DNA of 64,000 nucleotides from Bifidobacterium pseudocatenulatum DSM 20438 = JCM 1200 = LMG 10505 (GTDB lineage: Bacteria > Actinomycetota > Actinomycetes > Actinomycetales > Bifidobacteriaceae), in contig NZ_AP012330.1 of assembly GCF_001025215.1 (NCBI RefSeq), positions 868,001-932,000 on the forward strand. Direction: 5' to 3'. Under the pieces are notes generated by a model. It was given only the letters and a program-made list of their open reading frames with translations, was not told the origin of the DNA and searched no databases. The position numbers were made by a program, and so were the translations under genes. Shown piece after piece: positions 25,103 to 35,715 of this stretch (its first letter is position 1; every line of letters starts with the position of its first letter).

Positions 25103-28100
25103 ACCGGTGCAACTGCCGACGTCAGGTTCGCTGGCTGGCATTCTCGACGTACTCGAAACCGATGAGGATTTTCGTGCGCTGATTTCCGATGAGATCGAAG
25201 TGCCGGAATCCGACATAGACCCCAGCATCACCGTTGGCGTTCCCGAAGGATTGCGTCCGGCGCTCGCTGCCGGGGCAGCGGGAACACGACCGGTTGTGCT
25301 TGTGGTGGCTTCCGGGCGCGAGGCCGAGGAAATGGTTGAGGCGATTCGTTCGTGGTATTCCGGCGATCCAAACGATGTGGCACAGCTTGAAGCGTGGGAA
25401 ACCTTGCCGCACGAACGTCTTTCGCCTCGCGCCGATACCGTGGCGAGCCGTATGGCGGTGTTCCGCAGACTGATGCACCCTCAAGAGGGAAGCAAGCTGT
25501 TTGGCCCCATCAGGATTCTCGTCATGCCGGTGCGTTCCCTGATTCAGCCTGTGGTTGCGGGCTTGGGGGATGTGGAGCCGCTGGTGTTCTCCCAAGGTGA
25601 GGAGTTGGCGCTCGATGAGGCGTCGCATCGACTGGTGGAGAATGCGTATACTCGAGTCGACTTGGTGATGGATCGTGGTGAATTCGCAGTGCGAGGCGGC
25701 ATTATCGACGTGTTTCCTCCAACATTGCCGCATCCGGTTCGTATCGAATTCTTCGGTGACGAAATCGATACCATCAAGGAATTCCATGCATCCGACCAGC
25801 GTACGTATGGCAGTGACATTCCGATGGTCTGGGCCACGCCATGCCGTGAGCTGCAGCTGACCGAAAAGGTGCGCGTGCGTGCGAAATCCCTGATCGGCTC
25901 CATTCCAAACGCCGAAGACATGCTTGAATCCATTGCCAACGCCATTCCTGTCGAAGGCATGGAATCGTTGCTTCCCGCATTAGTCGATGATATGGAACCG
26001 GTGCAGGGCATGCTTCCCAAGCGTGCGTTGGTGATGCTGTCCGATCCGGAAAAATTGCGTCGCGCTGCCGACGATCTTGCCAAAACGGCTAATGAATTCC
26101 TTGCAGCCAGTTGGCATGTTGCTGCATCCGGTCATGGTGCCGGTGCTCCAATCACATTCGATCAGGCGAATTTCTACGATTTTGAGGAAACGATTTCCTC
26201 ACTGGTGTTCTCTAGGCATGACGTATGGAAGCTTACGAGTTTCGGTGTGAACTCCAGTAGGGAAGGCCGCGTTCAGCTCGACGCCACCAATCCTGGAGAA
26301 TATCGCGGAGATGAGGCCAAGACAGCTTCCGGTATCGAAGGTCTTCTTGATGCCGGCTATGCCGTCACCGTCACTGCAGGAGCGCAAGGCACTCTTGTTC
26401 GACTCAAACGTGCCATCAACGAAACGGGAATCGCCAACTTCGACTGCATCAGATCGCGTGCCATCGACGGATTCGTCGATAATGCCGCGAAAGTCGCACT
26501 GCTTACCGAACGCGACCTGACCGGACGTACATCGGCCGCGGGACAGGCAAAAACACCTAAACGTCGCCGTAAGGCCATCGACCTTATGGAGCTCAAAGCC
26601 GGCGATTACGTGGTGCATGAGCAGCATGGCATCGGCAGGTTCCTCGAAATGCGCCAGCGTACCATCGGAGCGGGCGCCAACCAGACCACACGCGAGTATC
26701 TGGTCATCGAATACGCATCCAGCAAGCGCGGCGCACCTGCCGACAAACTGTTCATCCCCACCGACCAGCTTGACCAAGTCAGCAAATACATCGGTGCCGA
26801 CGCTCCAAAACTCAACAAACTGGGCGGATCCGACTGGGCTGCCACCAAGGCGAAAGCACGTAAGCATGTGCACGAAATCGCCGAAGATCTGGTCAAACTG
26901 TATTCGGCACGTCAACGTATGCAGGGGTATGCCTTCAGCAAAGACACCCCTTGGCAGAAAGAACTGGAAGACGCTTTCCCGTACCAAGAAACCGCTGATC
27001 AGCTGACCACCATCGACGAAGTCAAATCCGATATGGAAAAGCCCGTGCCGATGGATCGCCTGATTTGCGGCGACGTGGGATTCGGCAAAACCGAAATCGC
27101 CGTACGTGCCGCATTCAAGGCGGTGCAGGATTCCAAACAGGTGGCTGTGCTGGTGCCGACCACATTGCTGGTGCAACAGCATTTCGAGACGTTCACCGAA
27201 CGTTTTGAAGGATTCCCGGTGGAAGTAAGGGCGATGAGCCGTTTCCAAACCACCAAGGAGATCAACGACACCATCGAGGGACTTGAAGACGGTTCCGTCG
27301 ATGTGGTGATCGGTACGCACAAACTGCTCGGACCGAAGGTCAAATTCAAGGATCTGGGACTGGTCATCATCGATGAGGAGCAGCGTTTCGGCGTCGAACA
27401 CAAAGAGACGTTGAAGGCGCTGCGTACCAATGTGGATGTGCTGAGTCTGTCGGCAACACCGATTCCGCGAACGCTGGAGATGGCCGTTACAGGCATTCGT
27501 GAAATGTCCACGTTGGCCACGCCTCCGGAAGACCGCTTGCCGGTGCTTACCTACGTTGGCGCGTATGAGGATGCTCAGGTCACTGCTGCGGTCAGACGTG
27601 AGCTGTTGCGCGGTGGCCAGGTGTTCTACGTGCACAACCGAGTGCAAGACATCGCTTCGGTTGCCGCGAAGATTCACGAGCTGGTGCCGGAATCGCATGT
27701 CGGCATCGCCCATGGCAAGATGGGGGAGAAGCAGCTTGACGGTGTGATCCGAGACTTCTGGCATCGCGACATTGATGTGCTCGTATGCACCACCATCATC
27801 GAAACCGGTCTTGATATTTCCAATGCGAATACGTTGATCGTCGATCATGCCGACCGTTTCGGCCTAAGCCAGCTTCATCAGTTGCGTGGTCGTGTCGGGC
27901 GAGGCCGTGAGCGTGCCTACGCGTACTTCCTATATGATCCAACCAAGCCGATGACCCAGCAGTCGCATGACCGACTGGCCACCATCGCGCAGAACACTGC
28001 GCTCGGTTCAGGTTTTGACGTGGCGATGAAGGATCTTGAGCTGCGTGGCACCGGCAATCTGCTGGGCGACGAGCAGAGCGGGCATATCGAGGGTGTTGGT

Positions 28101-28640
28101 TTCGATCTGTATGTGCGCATGGTGTCCGAGGCCGTCGAGCAGTACAAGGAACCGGAACGTACGGAATCGGTTGCTGTCACCATCGATCTGCCGATCGAAG
28201 CGTCCATTCCCGTCAGCTACATCGATTCCGACAAATTGCGATTGGAAGCCTACCGCAAGTTGGCGGGTGCTCGTACGGAAGCCGATCTTGACGAGTTGCG
28301 TGATGAGCTTACGGATCGTTACGGCAAGCCTCCGGTCGATTTCGAGGCGCTGTTCGATGTGGCGAGACTTCGGTTCAAGGCAAGGAAGTTGGGCATTACC
28401 GAAATCATCGGGCAAGGCCGTAACGTTCGTGTCGCCAAATTCGAGCCACGAGAATCCGTGCAAATGCGCATGGCCAGAATCTACAAGGGCATTCAATACC
28501 GTCCGATGACTAAAACATACCTGATTCCCGCGCCGTTCGCAGGTTCGCTGGGATCTGGTCCAATGAGCTCTGATGAAATCGTTGGTTGGACGAACCAATT
28601 GCTGGATGACCTTGACTGGAAGCCAACGCCAAAGAAATAG
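25092..28640 (+). CDS. mfd: Transcription-repair coupling factor Mfd
   Basis: Mfd removes RNA polymerase stalled at DNA damage and recruits UvrA. The 1182-residue protein contains a UvrB-like N-terminal module, a CarD-like RNA polymerase interaction domain (LMELKAGDYVVHEQHGIGRF, about residue 500), and a RecG-like superfamily 2 translocase. The translocase has Walker A GDVGFGKTE, DEEQRFG and SATPIPRTLEM, and a TRCF C-terminal domain follows. ATG at 25092 has AGGAG seven bases upstream; the longer frame from 25023 lies inside pth. Confidence 0.97.
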   Translation: MAAEPVQLPTSGSLAGILDVLETDEDFRALISDEIEVPESDIDPSITVGVPEGLRPALAAGAAGTRPVVLVVASGREAEEMVEAIRSWYSGDPNDVAQLEAWETLPHERLSPRADTVASRMAVFRRLMHPQEGSKLFGPIRILVMPVRSLIQPVVAGLGDVEPLVFSQGEELALDEASHRLVENAYTRVDLVMDRGEFAVRGGIIDVFPPTLPHPVRIEFFGDEIDTIKEFHASDQRTYGSDIPMVWATPCRELQLTEKVRVRAKSLIGSIPNAEDMLESIANAIPVEGMESLLPALVDDMEPVQGMLPKRALVMLSDPEKLRRAADDLAKTANEFLAASWHVAASGHGAGAPITFDQANFYDFEETISSLVFSRHDVWKLTSFGVNSSREGRVQLDATNPGEYRGDEAKTASGIEGLLDAGYAVTVTAGAQGTLVRLKRAINETGIANFDCIRSRAIDGFVDNAAKVALLTERDLTGRTSAAGQAKTPKRRRKAIDLMELKAGDYVVHEQHGIGRFLEMRQRTIGAGANQTTREYLVIEYASSKRGAPADKLFIPTDQLDQVSKYIGADAPKLNKLGGSDWAATKAKARKHVHEIAEDLVKLYSARQRMQGYAFSKDTPWQKELEDAFPYQETADQLTTIDEVKSDMEKPVPMDRLICGDVGFGKTEIAVRAAFKAVQDSKQVAVLVPTTLLVQQHFETFTERFEGFPVEVRAMSRFQTTKEINDTIEGLEDGSVDVVIGTHKLLGPKVKFKDLGLVIIDEEQRFGVEHKETLKALRTNVDVLSLSATPIPRTLEMAVTGIREMSTLATPPEDRLPVLTYVGAYEDAQVTAAVRRELLRGGQVFYVHNRVQDIASVAAKIHELVPESHVGIAHGKMGEKQLDGVIRDFWHRDIDVLVCTTIIETGLDISNANTLIVDHADRFGLSQLHQLRGRVGRGRERAYAYFLYDPTKPMTQQSHDRLATIAQNTALGSGFDVAMKDLELRGTGNLLGDEQSGHIEGVGFDLYVRMVSEAVEQYKEPERTESVAVTIDLPIEASIPVSYIDSDKLRLEAYRKLAGARTEADLDELRDELTDRYGKPPVDFEALFDVARLRFKARKLGITEIIGQGRNVRVAKFEPRESVQMRMARIYKGIQYRPMTKTYLIPAPFAGSLGSGPMSSDEIVGWTNQLLDDLDWKPTPKK

Positions 28641-28659
28641 CAGGTGAAGTTCCAGACGC

Positions 28660-28703
28660 ATCCGACACGATTTGTGTGAGCGTTCACACAAATCGTGTCG
28701 GAT
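28660..28703 (+). terminator. Perfect 20-base inverted repeat between mfd and eno
   Basis: Bases 28660-28679 pair perfectly with 28684-28703 around a 4-base loop. The stem would be a strong mfd terminator, but only AAGTTTG follows instead of a T-run. It ends 5 bases before the predicted eno -35 element. Confidence 0.6.
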
Positions 28704-28707
28704 AAGT

Positions 28708-28737
28708 TTGCCATACGTCCACAAAACGCACTATTCT
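28708..28737 (+). promoter_or_regulatory. Promoter of eno
   Basis: TTGCCA (28708-28713) and TATTCT (28732-28737) are 18 bases apart, giving a leader of about 35 bases before the GTG start. Confidence 0.6.
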
Positions 28738-28768
28738 AGGCAATGTCATCACAACCTAACGTTTATAA

Positions 28769-30076
<1,308 letters not shown>

Positions 30077-30111
30077 GCGTAAGCGCATCGAATATGCGCT
30101 GATGTAGAGTG

Positions 30112-30148
30112 CCCGTCGTGTTCCTCGTCGAACGCGGCGGGTATTTTC
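30112..30148 (+). terminator. Rho-independent terminator after eno
   Basis: The stem at 30112-30123 with 30130-30141 (12 pairs, two G-T) has a 6-base loop and is followed by TATTTT. It would limit read-through into the divIC-like gene, whose start is only 7 bases further on. Confidence 0.75.
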
Positions 30149-30154
30149 ATTGCT

Positions 30155-30718
30155 ATGAGTTCAAAGTCACGCAAGAAAGCATCCAGAAGGGGCAGCGCTG
30201 GCCCCATCGCGTTCTTTGTGGCGGTATTTATCGTGGCTTTGGGATCCATCCAGCTGGCGTCGACGTTCCATACCTATGCGCTGAATATGGCTGAATTGAA
30301 TGGCTTGAAGAAGCAGGAAGCTGCGCTGATAGCGCAAAAGCAGGAACTGGAAAACGACATTGCGCGTTGGGATGACAAAGCTTACGTTACAGCGCAGGCA
30401 AGGGATCGTCTGGGATTCGTATTTCCAGGAGAACAGGCGATTCGTGTGGAACATCCCGAAGCGGTGACCGGCGAAACCACAGAAGATGCAAAAAAGACGG
30501 ATGAATCGCAGAAAACCGTACTGCCTTGGTACAAGGAGATGGCGTATTCGTTCAAACAAGCCGACCAATCGGACGAAGTGAAATCGAAATCGAGGGAAAC
30601 GTCCGAAAGTACGTCAACCGGTGAATCGGATGCGAATGGAACAAGCCAGGAATCCGGTGGCCAGCAGCAGACTTCACAAGACAACAACCAACAGCAATCA
30701 GGAGATCAGCAGGAGTGA
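30155..30718 (+). CDS. FtsB/DivIC-like septum formation protein
   Basis: The 187-residue protein has a basic cytoplasmic N-terminus, one membrane helix (about residues 18-40), then a coiled coil (ELNGLKKQEAALIAQKQELE) and the DivIC-type segment WDDKAYVTAQARDRLGFVFPGE. The C-terminal 80 residues are a low-complexity Ser/Gln/Asp/Glu tail. DivIC/FtsB proteins join FtsL and FtsQ in the divisome. Its position between eno and DUF501 matches mycobacteria. Its stop overlaps a possible GTG start of the next gene. Confidence 0.85.
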   Translation: MSSKSRKKASRRGSAGPIAFFVAVFIVALGSIQLASTFHTYALNMAELNGLKKQEAALIAQKQELENDIARWDDKAYVTAQARDRLGFVFPGEQAIRVEHPEAVTGETTEDAKKTDESQKTVLPWYKEMAYSFKQADQSDEVKSKSRETSESTSTGESDANGTSQESGGQQQTSQDNNQQQSGDQQE

Positions 30719-30726
30719 CACAGGGT

Positions 30727-31293
30727 ATGACAATCAGCGAACAGGCCAAAACCTTGGCGAAGAAGGTTCTCGACCAGCCTGCCACCGAGCATGATATTGC
30801 TGTGGTCGAGCGTCAGCTGGGTCGTTACCCGCGTGGCATGGTGGCTGTCGGAGCACGTTGCGTGTGCGGCAGGCCTTTGGCTGTGGTCACGCGTCCGCTG
30901 CTGCCGGGAGGTGTGCCTTTCCCTACCACTTGCTATTTGACTGGCCCGGAAGCGGTGAAAGCCATCTCCCACATCGAAGCCGAAGGCAAGATGAAGGAGT
31001 ACAACGATCTTTTGGCTGAAGATGACGATCTGAAAGCCGCCTACGAGCGTGCGCACGAACTGTATTTGGCGTTCCGGCATGAAATCGCCGTTGCTATGGA
31101 AGACAGCGAAGAGCATATCGAAGGCACCAGTGCCGGCGGCATGCCTGTTCGCATCAAGTGTCTGCACGCCTTGCTGGCGCAAACGCTGGTGATGGGTGAG
31201 GGCGCCAATCCGATCGGAGACATGGCATTGGAGGCGATTCGTCATGAATTCGACCCCAATGTATGCCGTTGCACGGTGGAAAACGAAGACTGA
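30727..31293 (+). CDS. DUF501 domain-containing protein
   Basis: The 188-residue protein matches DUF501, a conserved actinobacterial family of unknown function. Visible hallmarks are RYPRGMVAVGARCVCGRPLAVVT, PFPTTCYLT, and a C-terminal IKCLHALLAQTLVMGEGANPIGD followed by CRC. The Cys and His pattern could bind metal. The start is ambiguous: GTG 30715 (AGGAG 10 bases upstream, overlapping the previous stop) or ATG 30727 (AGGAG 11 bases upstream). It is co-transcribed with ppx downstream, as in mycobacteria. Confidence 0.88.
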   Translation: MTISEQAKTLAKKVLDQPATEHDIAVVERQLGRYPRGMVAVGARCVCGRPLAVVTRPLLPGGVPFPTTCYLTGPEAVKAISHIEAEGKMKEYNDLLAEDDDLKAAYERAHELYLAFRHEIAVAMEDSEEHIEGTSAGGMPVRIKCLHALLAQTLVMGEGANPIGDMALEAIRHEFDPNVCRCTVENED

Positions 31294-31320
31294 ACCATAT
31301 TCAGACAGAAAGAAGAAGCA

Positions 31321-32316
31321 ATGAAATCCGTTACTGTTGCCGGCATTGATTGCGGTACGAACTCGATTCGTCTGAAGGTCTCCCGAGTCAGCGAAGACGG
31401 CGTTGAAGATATTGTTCCGCGTATTCTTCGTGTGATTCGCCTCGGTCAGGATGTTGATAAGACGCATCGTTTCGCCGATGAGGCATTGGAACGTGCCTAC
31501 GCCGCTGCCCGCGAATTCGCCGAGGTGCTGAAAAAGCATCCGGTGGATGGCGTTCGTTTCGTTGCCACTTCGGCCACTCGTGATGCTGAGAACCGTGAGG
31601 AATTCGAAGACACTATCGAGCAGATCCTCGGCGTGCGTCCGGAAGTCATTCCCGGTACGGAAGAGGCTGATCTAAGCTTCCTTGGTGCCACGAGCGTGGT
31701 TCGTCGCGACGTCGAAGCTCCGTATCTGGTGGTTGATTTGGGTGGCGGCTCTACGGAATTGGTGCTTGGCGGCGATGGCGTAAGCCATCCGAACACGCAG
31801 GTGCAGGCCGCGTTCTCCATGAACATTGGCTCGGTGCGTATGACCGAACGCCACTTGAAGAACGATCCGCCTACCGAAGCGCAGATTCAAGAGGCCATTG
31901 CCGACATCGACGAGCATATCGATGAAGCGTTCAAAACGGTTCCTGCAGGCAAAACCCGCACTATCATCGGCGTGTCTGGCACAGTGACTACCATGACCGC
32001 TCTGGCCATGGGATTGACCGAATACGACCATTCCGCGGTGGATGGTGCCAGCTGCTCGCTGGAAGACGCTTATGCGGTCGATAACAAGTTCCTTACGATG
32101 CCGCGCGAAGAGCGCCTGACCTACAAAACCATTCACCCGGGTCGTGTTGACGTGGTCGGCGGCGGTGCACTGGTGTGGAATCGTGTGCTCGCCAAAGTCA
32201 GCGAAGCGGCCTATGCCGACCATGGTCAGCATATCGACTCCTTCATGGCCAGCGAGCACGGTTTGCTTGATGGCATTGTGTTGGATTACGGCACGCGATT
32301 GCTTGCCGAACGTTAA
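31321..32316 (+). CDS. ppx: Ppx/GppA family exopolyphosphatase
   Basis: The 331-residue protein belongs to the ASKHA-fold Ppx/GppA family, which hydrolyses polyphosphate or pppGpp. It has the phosphate loops AGIDCGTNSIRLKV at the N-terminus and VVDLGGGSTELVLGG in the middle, plus GVSGTVTT. It is the short, single-module form without the C-terminal HD-like domain. It sits 27 bases after the DUF501 gene and ends just before a tRNA gene. Polyphosphatase versus pppGpp hydrolase activity is not decided by sequence. Confidence 0.92.
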   Translation: MKSVTVAGIDCGTNSIRLKVSRVSEDGVEDIVPRILRVIRLGQDVDKTHRFADEALERAYAAAREFAEVLKKHPVDGVRFVATSATRDAENREEFEDTIEQILGVRPEVIPGTEEADLSFLGATSVVRRDVEAPYLVVDLGGGSTELVLGGDGVSHPNTQVQAAFSMNIGSVRMTERHLKNDPPTEAQIQEAIADIDEHIDEAFKTVPAGKTRTIIGVSGTVTTMTALAMGLTEYDHSAVDGASCSLEDAYAVDNKFLTMPREERLTYKTIHPGRVDVVGGGALVWNRVLAKVSEAAYADHGQHIDSFMASEHGLLDGIVLDYGTRLLAER

Positions 32317-32356
32317 CGTGGCATAATGACTTGGGCGTCGGCTTGTTCGATGCCTT

Positions 32357-32436
32357 GCCGCCATGGCGAAACTGGTATACGCAACCGACTTAAAATCGGT
32401 CTCTTCGGATTGCGGGTTCGATTCCCGCTGGCGGCA
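32357..32436 (+). tRNA. tRNA-Leu (anticodon UAA)
   Basis: The acceptor arm GCCGCCA (32357-32363) pairs with TGGCGGC (32429-32435), with discriminator A at 32436. The anticodon stem ACCGA/TCGGT encloses CTTAAAA, anticodon TAA at 32391-32393. The T arm is GCGGG-TTCGATT-CCCGC. The variable region is short for a leucine tRNA. CC follows the discriminator but the last A of CCA is not encoded. Confidence 0.95.
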
Positions 32437-32539
32437 CCGAATGACGTTGTGAAATATTGCTGGATAGCACGTACGAAACAATCCGTTATTACACTGGCGG
32501 CATTGATAACCCCAAGTAGCCGACTGGAACGGAAAAAGT

Positions 32540-33115
32540 ATGACATCGAAAGATATCAAGCCAGTAATCGAACAGCCCGATACGGAAATTCCGCTGATGC
32601 TCTCCCAAGCGATTATCGTCGCAGGAGTTTTGGCTGTGGGCGAACTGGCTTGTTCTCCGCTGTATTTCTCGTTGTTGAAGGCGTCGTTGGCATTGATTCC
32701 ATGGGCTATGGAAGCGGTGTTCATGGCAGTGGCGTTCACGTTCGTTGTGGGCTTTGCGTTGCTGTGGTGCGCCGAATCGTTTACGATCAAAATGCGTGAA
32801 CGGTTTCGACCGTTCGCATATGCGATTGTTGGACTTATCGGTTACGGCGTGTGGAGTCTGCTGGTGTTCTCCGCCACCATCAATTCCGTGCTTGCCATGG
32901 TGGGGGAGAGTGTGCTCACCAATGGCCAGATTGGTGCGATTGCGTTGAATGGCGCAGCGCTTGGTTTCGTCGCCTTCCTGTTCGCCAAGTTACTTGACGT
33001 TAAACTCGGCAATCGTAAAACCACGGCCATTATCATGCTGGTGGTGGAAGTTACGGCCGCCATCATTGGTTTGATCATTATGATTCTCATGTTCCGTGCA
33101 TTGTATGCAGCCTGA
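32540..33115 (+). CDS. Hypothetical integral membrane protein
   Basis: I do not recognise this 191-residue protein. It has a short hydrophilic N-terminus and five or six hydrophobic segments (about residues 20-45, 50-78, 90-112, 130-150, 160-188). A ribosome binding site-like GGAAAAAG precedes the ATG. It lies alone between tRNA-Leu and sdaA. The architecture is that of a small polytopic membrane protein; no catalytic or transport motif is visible. Confidence 0.75.
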   Translation: MTSKDIKPVIEQPDTEIPLMLSQAIIVAGVLAVGELACSPLYFSLLKASLALIPWAMEAVFMAVAFTFVVGFALLWCAESFTIKMRERFRPFAYAIVGLIGYGVWSLLVFSATINSVLAMVGESVLTNGQIGAIALNGAALGFVAFLFAKLLDVKLGNRKTTAIIMLVVEVTAAIIGLIIMILMFRALYAA

Positions 33116-33148
33116 GCAAGGCACCTGAGAAGCAAGGCGACGATTGGT

Positions 33149-34609
33149 ATGTTCAGTATTCTCGAAATGTTCAAGATAGGCGTTGGACCAAGTTCCTCAC
33201 ATACTGTTGGTCCGATGGTGGCGGCATGCAAATTTGTCGAATCACTTGAACATACGGGAACGCTTGGCCGTGTGAGCCGTGTGCGTACGGTACTGTATGG
33301 ATCTCTTGCGTTGACGGGTTTGGGGCACGGTACCGATCGCGCGACTGTGGCAGGTCTGGAAGGTAACATGCCGCAAACCGTCGATACGGACCATGTGAAC
33401 ATCATTCGTCATGAATGCGAGTCGAGTGGGGAACTGCTGCTGGCCGGTAAGCATCGCATCGATTTCGACTATGCGCATGATGTGGTGATGGACGTGTGGC
33501 ATCGCTTGGCCGCGCACCCTAATGGCATGCGTTTCCAAGCATTTGACCAGCAGAACAATCTTGTTGACGAACAGGTCTGGTATTCCATCGGTGGAGGCTT
33601 CGTACGGCAAGGCAATGCCGAGGATCTGATGATCGGCATTCATGAGCGTCCGCCGATCGGAACGTCTTTCGCCGATCAGCAGAGTGATTCCTCACTTGAT
33701 GACGGCTCGGATGTGCCATATCCATTCACGTCATGCGACGATCTCATTGCATTATGCGAGAAGCACCATATGAGTATCGCCGACATTGTGTGGGCCAACG
33801 AAACGGCCATGCAGTCGGCGGTGCAGGTTCGCAGCGAACTGGATAACGTGTGGCGGGTGATGCGTCGTTGCGTACAGCACGGATGCCATACGTCGCAGAC
33901 CGTGTTGCCCGGCGGTTTGAATGCGCCCCGCAGGGCACCGAAAATGTATGCAAGGCTTGCCTCGAACAGTGATGTGCTTGCGCGAGACAAGAAACGCGCG
34001 GATGCGGTGCTCGAATCGTCGGATGCGGCATGGGTGGATTTGTTCGCTTTGGCGGTGTCGGAGGAAAACGCCGGCGGTGGGCGAATCGTCACCGCACCGA
34101 CCAACGGTGCTGCAGGAATCATTCCGGCAGTGCTTCACTATTACTGGCATTTCGTTGACCATGCGAACGAAGAGGGTGTTATTACCTTCCTGCTCACTGC
34201 AGGCGCGGTAGGATACCTGTTTAAACGCAATGCCTCCATTTCCGGTGCGGAAGTCGGATGCCAGGGAGAAGTCGGTACGGCATGTTCGATGGCTGCGGCC
34301 GGTTTGTGCGCGGTGATGGGCGGTACTCCACAGCAAGTGGAGAACGCTGCGGAAATCGGCATCGAGCATAATCTGGGGCTGACCTGTGATCCCGTGGGAG
34401 GTTTAGTACAGATTCCATGCATCGAACGCAACGCCATGGCTGCGAACACTGCCATCAACGCGGTTCGTATGGCCATGCTGGGAGATGGAACGCATATCGT
34501 GACCCTCGATCAGGCCATTAAAACCATGAAAGACACGGGCGAAGACATGATGTCCAAGTATAAAGAAACCTCAAAAGGTGGTTTGGCGGTCAATGTCGTT
34601 GAATGCTAG
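33149..34609 (+). CDS. sdaA: L-serine ammonia-lyase (iron-sulfur dependent), single chain
   Basis: The enzyme deaminates serine to pyruvate. At 486 residues it fuses the beta domain (N-terminal, KIGVGPSSSHTVGPMVAA) and the alpha domain (from about residue 290, GGGRIVTAPTNGAAGIIPAVL). Fe-S cluster ligands are probably the Cys in GCQGEVGTACSMAA, GLTCDPVGG and IPCIERN. It lacks a separate ACT domain. The oxygen-sensitive 4Fe-4S type fits an anaerobe. It appears monocistronic, with its own ATG and a weak ribosome binding site. Confidence 0.95.
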   Translation: MFSILEMFKIGVGPSSSHTVGPMVAACKFVESLEHTGTLGRVSRVRTVLYGSLALTGLGHGTDRATVAGLEGNMPQTVDTDHVNIIRHECESSGELLLAGKHRIDFDYAHDVVMDVWHRLAAHPNGMRFQAFDQQNNLVDEQVWYSIGGGFVRQGNAEDLMIGIHERPPIGTSFADQQSDSSLDDGSDVPYPFTSCDDLIALCEKHHMSIADIVWANETAMQSAVQVRSELDNVWRVMRRCVQHGCHTSQTVLPGGLNAPRRAPKMYARLASNSDVLARDKKRADAVLESSDAAWVDLFALAVSEENAGGGRIVTAPTNGAAGIIPAVLHYYWHFVDHANEEGVITFLLTAGAVGYLFKRNASISGAEVGCQGEVGTACSMAAAGLCAVMGGTPQQVENAAEIGIEHNLGLTCDPVGGLVQIPCIERNAMAANTAINAVRMAMLGDGTHIVTLDQAIKTMKDTGEDMMSKYKETSKGGLAVNVVEC

Positions 34610-34660
34610 CGGTGGTTGGTGCTAGTCTAGGTGGCATTGTGCTTTTCAAGGAGGTTCACC

Positions 34661-35068
34661 ATGGCATCTCAAATGCCCGTTGTCAATGTTGAGTTCGGCG
34701 ATCGCCCGACCATCGAATTCCCGTCTGAGACCGCTCCGGCAGGTCTGAAGGTTGTGGAGCTGCTCGAGGGCAATGGCCCGATGGTTCGCCGCGGCGACAC
34801 CGTCACCGTTAACTATCACGGTGTGGTCTGGGGCAAAGACACCCCGTTCGATTCCAGCTTCGACCGTCACCAGCCGGCCAGCTTCGGCATCGGTGTCGGC
34901 CAGGTCATCAAGGGTTGGGACCAGACCGTTCCGGGGCACAACGTCGGTTCCCGCTTGGTGGTATCCATTCCGCCGGAGTATGGCTATGGTTCCCGTGGCG
35001 TTCCGCAGGCCGGCATCGGCGGCGAAGACACCCTGGTGTTCGTGATCGACATCATCTCCACCCGCTGA
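34661..35068 (+). CDS. FKBP-type peptidyl-prolyl cis-trans isomerase
   Basis: The 135-residue cytoplasmic protein is a single FKBP domain: VELLEGNGPMVRRGDTVTVNYHG, FDSSFDRHQPASFGIGVGQVIKGWDQ and SIPPEYGYG. It speeds proline isomerisation in folding proteins. ATG 34661 has AAGGAGG six bases upstream, which rules out the longer reading from 34631. greA follows after 42 bases and may be co-transcribed. Confidence 0.95.
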   Translation: MASQMPVVNVEFGDRPTIEFPSETAPAGLKVVELLEGNGPMVRRGDTVTVNYHGVVWGKDTPFDSSFDRHQPASFGIGVGQVIKGWDQTVPGHNVGSRLVVSIPPEYGYGSRGVPQAGIGGEDTLVFVIDIISTR

Positions 35069-35110
35069 AACTAAGCGGCATAGAGTAATTTCCAAGGTCA
35101 AGGAGGCAAC

Positions 35111-35590
35111 ATGGCCGAAGAAAAAACGCTTCTGCTGACGCAGGAAGCTTATGACAAGATGAAGGAAGAGCTCGCTTGGCGCGAAGGCGAGTATCGCGAC
35201 GAAATCCTTTCCAAGGTTTCCGCGGCACGCGCCGAGGGCGATTTGAGCGAAAACGGCGGCTATCAGGCCGCTCGTGAGGCTCAGCGAGTAAATCAGGGCC
35301 GCATCGAGGAACTGACCGTCAAGCTGCGCAACGCGAAGATTCTGACCGCGCCCAAGGCCGGCGAAGTCGGCGACGGTTCTTTGGTGACGCTGGATGTCAA
35401 CGGACGTGAAATGGTCTACGTGCTTGGCACGCGTGACCTGTCCATCGCCACGGACTACAGCATCATCAGCCCGGAATCCCCGATCGGCGCGGCCATCAAC
35501 GGCGCTCACGAGGGAGACACGGTGTCGTATACGGCTCCGAACGGACGTGAGATTTCCGTGACCATCAAGGAAGCCAAGCCGCTCGCCTGA
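35111..35590 (+). CDS. greA: Transcription elongation factor GreA
   Basis: GreA rescues backtracked RNA polymerase by stimulating transcript cleavage. The 159-residue protein has the N-terminal coiled coil (residues about 10-80, with the acidic tip AEGDLSENGGYQAAREAQ) and the C-terminal FKBP-like domain (ISPESPIGAAINGAHEGDTVSY). AAGGAGG precedes the ATG. It ends at a clear terminator. Confidence 0.97.
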   Translation: MAEEKTLLLTQEAYDKMKEELAWREGEYRDEILSKVSAARAEGDLSENGGYQAAREAQRVNQGRIEELTVKLRNAKILTAPKAGEVGDGSLVTLDVNGREMVYVLGTRDLSIATDYSIISPESPIGAAINGAHEGDTVSYTAPNGREISVTIKEAKPLA

Positions 35591-35637
35591 GTGATGTTCG
35601 TCATAAGCTGAATCTGATATTCCAGCGATATAAATAC

Positions 35638-35676
35638 AAGGCTGGTTCACGAATACAACGGATGAACCAGCCTTTT
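35638..35676. terminator. Terminator between greA and the hemolysin III gene
   Basis: AAGGCTGGTTCA (35638-35649) pairs with TGAACCAGCCTT (35663-35674) and TTTT overlaps its end. It lies between convergent genes; an A-rich flank suggests partial activity on the other strand. Confidence 0.85.
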
Positions 35677-35715
35677 CGTATATTTCGTCAAACTGCAATC
35701 AGATATGATCTGAAC

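Noticed and set aside
26199..27848. 549-codon open frame opposite mfd
   Set aside because: mfd is fully supported by motifs along this stretch; the antisense product resembles nothing known.
31672..32790. 372-codon minus-strand frame crossing tRNA-Leu
   Set aside because: It runs through a clear tRNA gene and opposite ppx.
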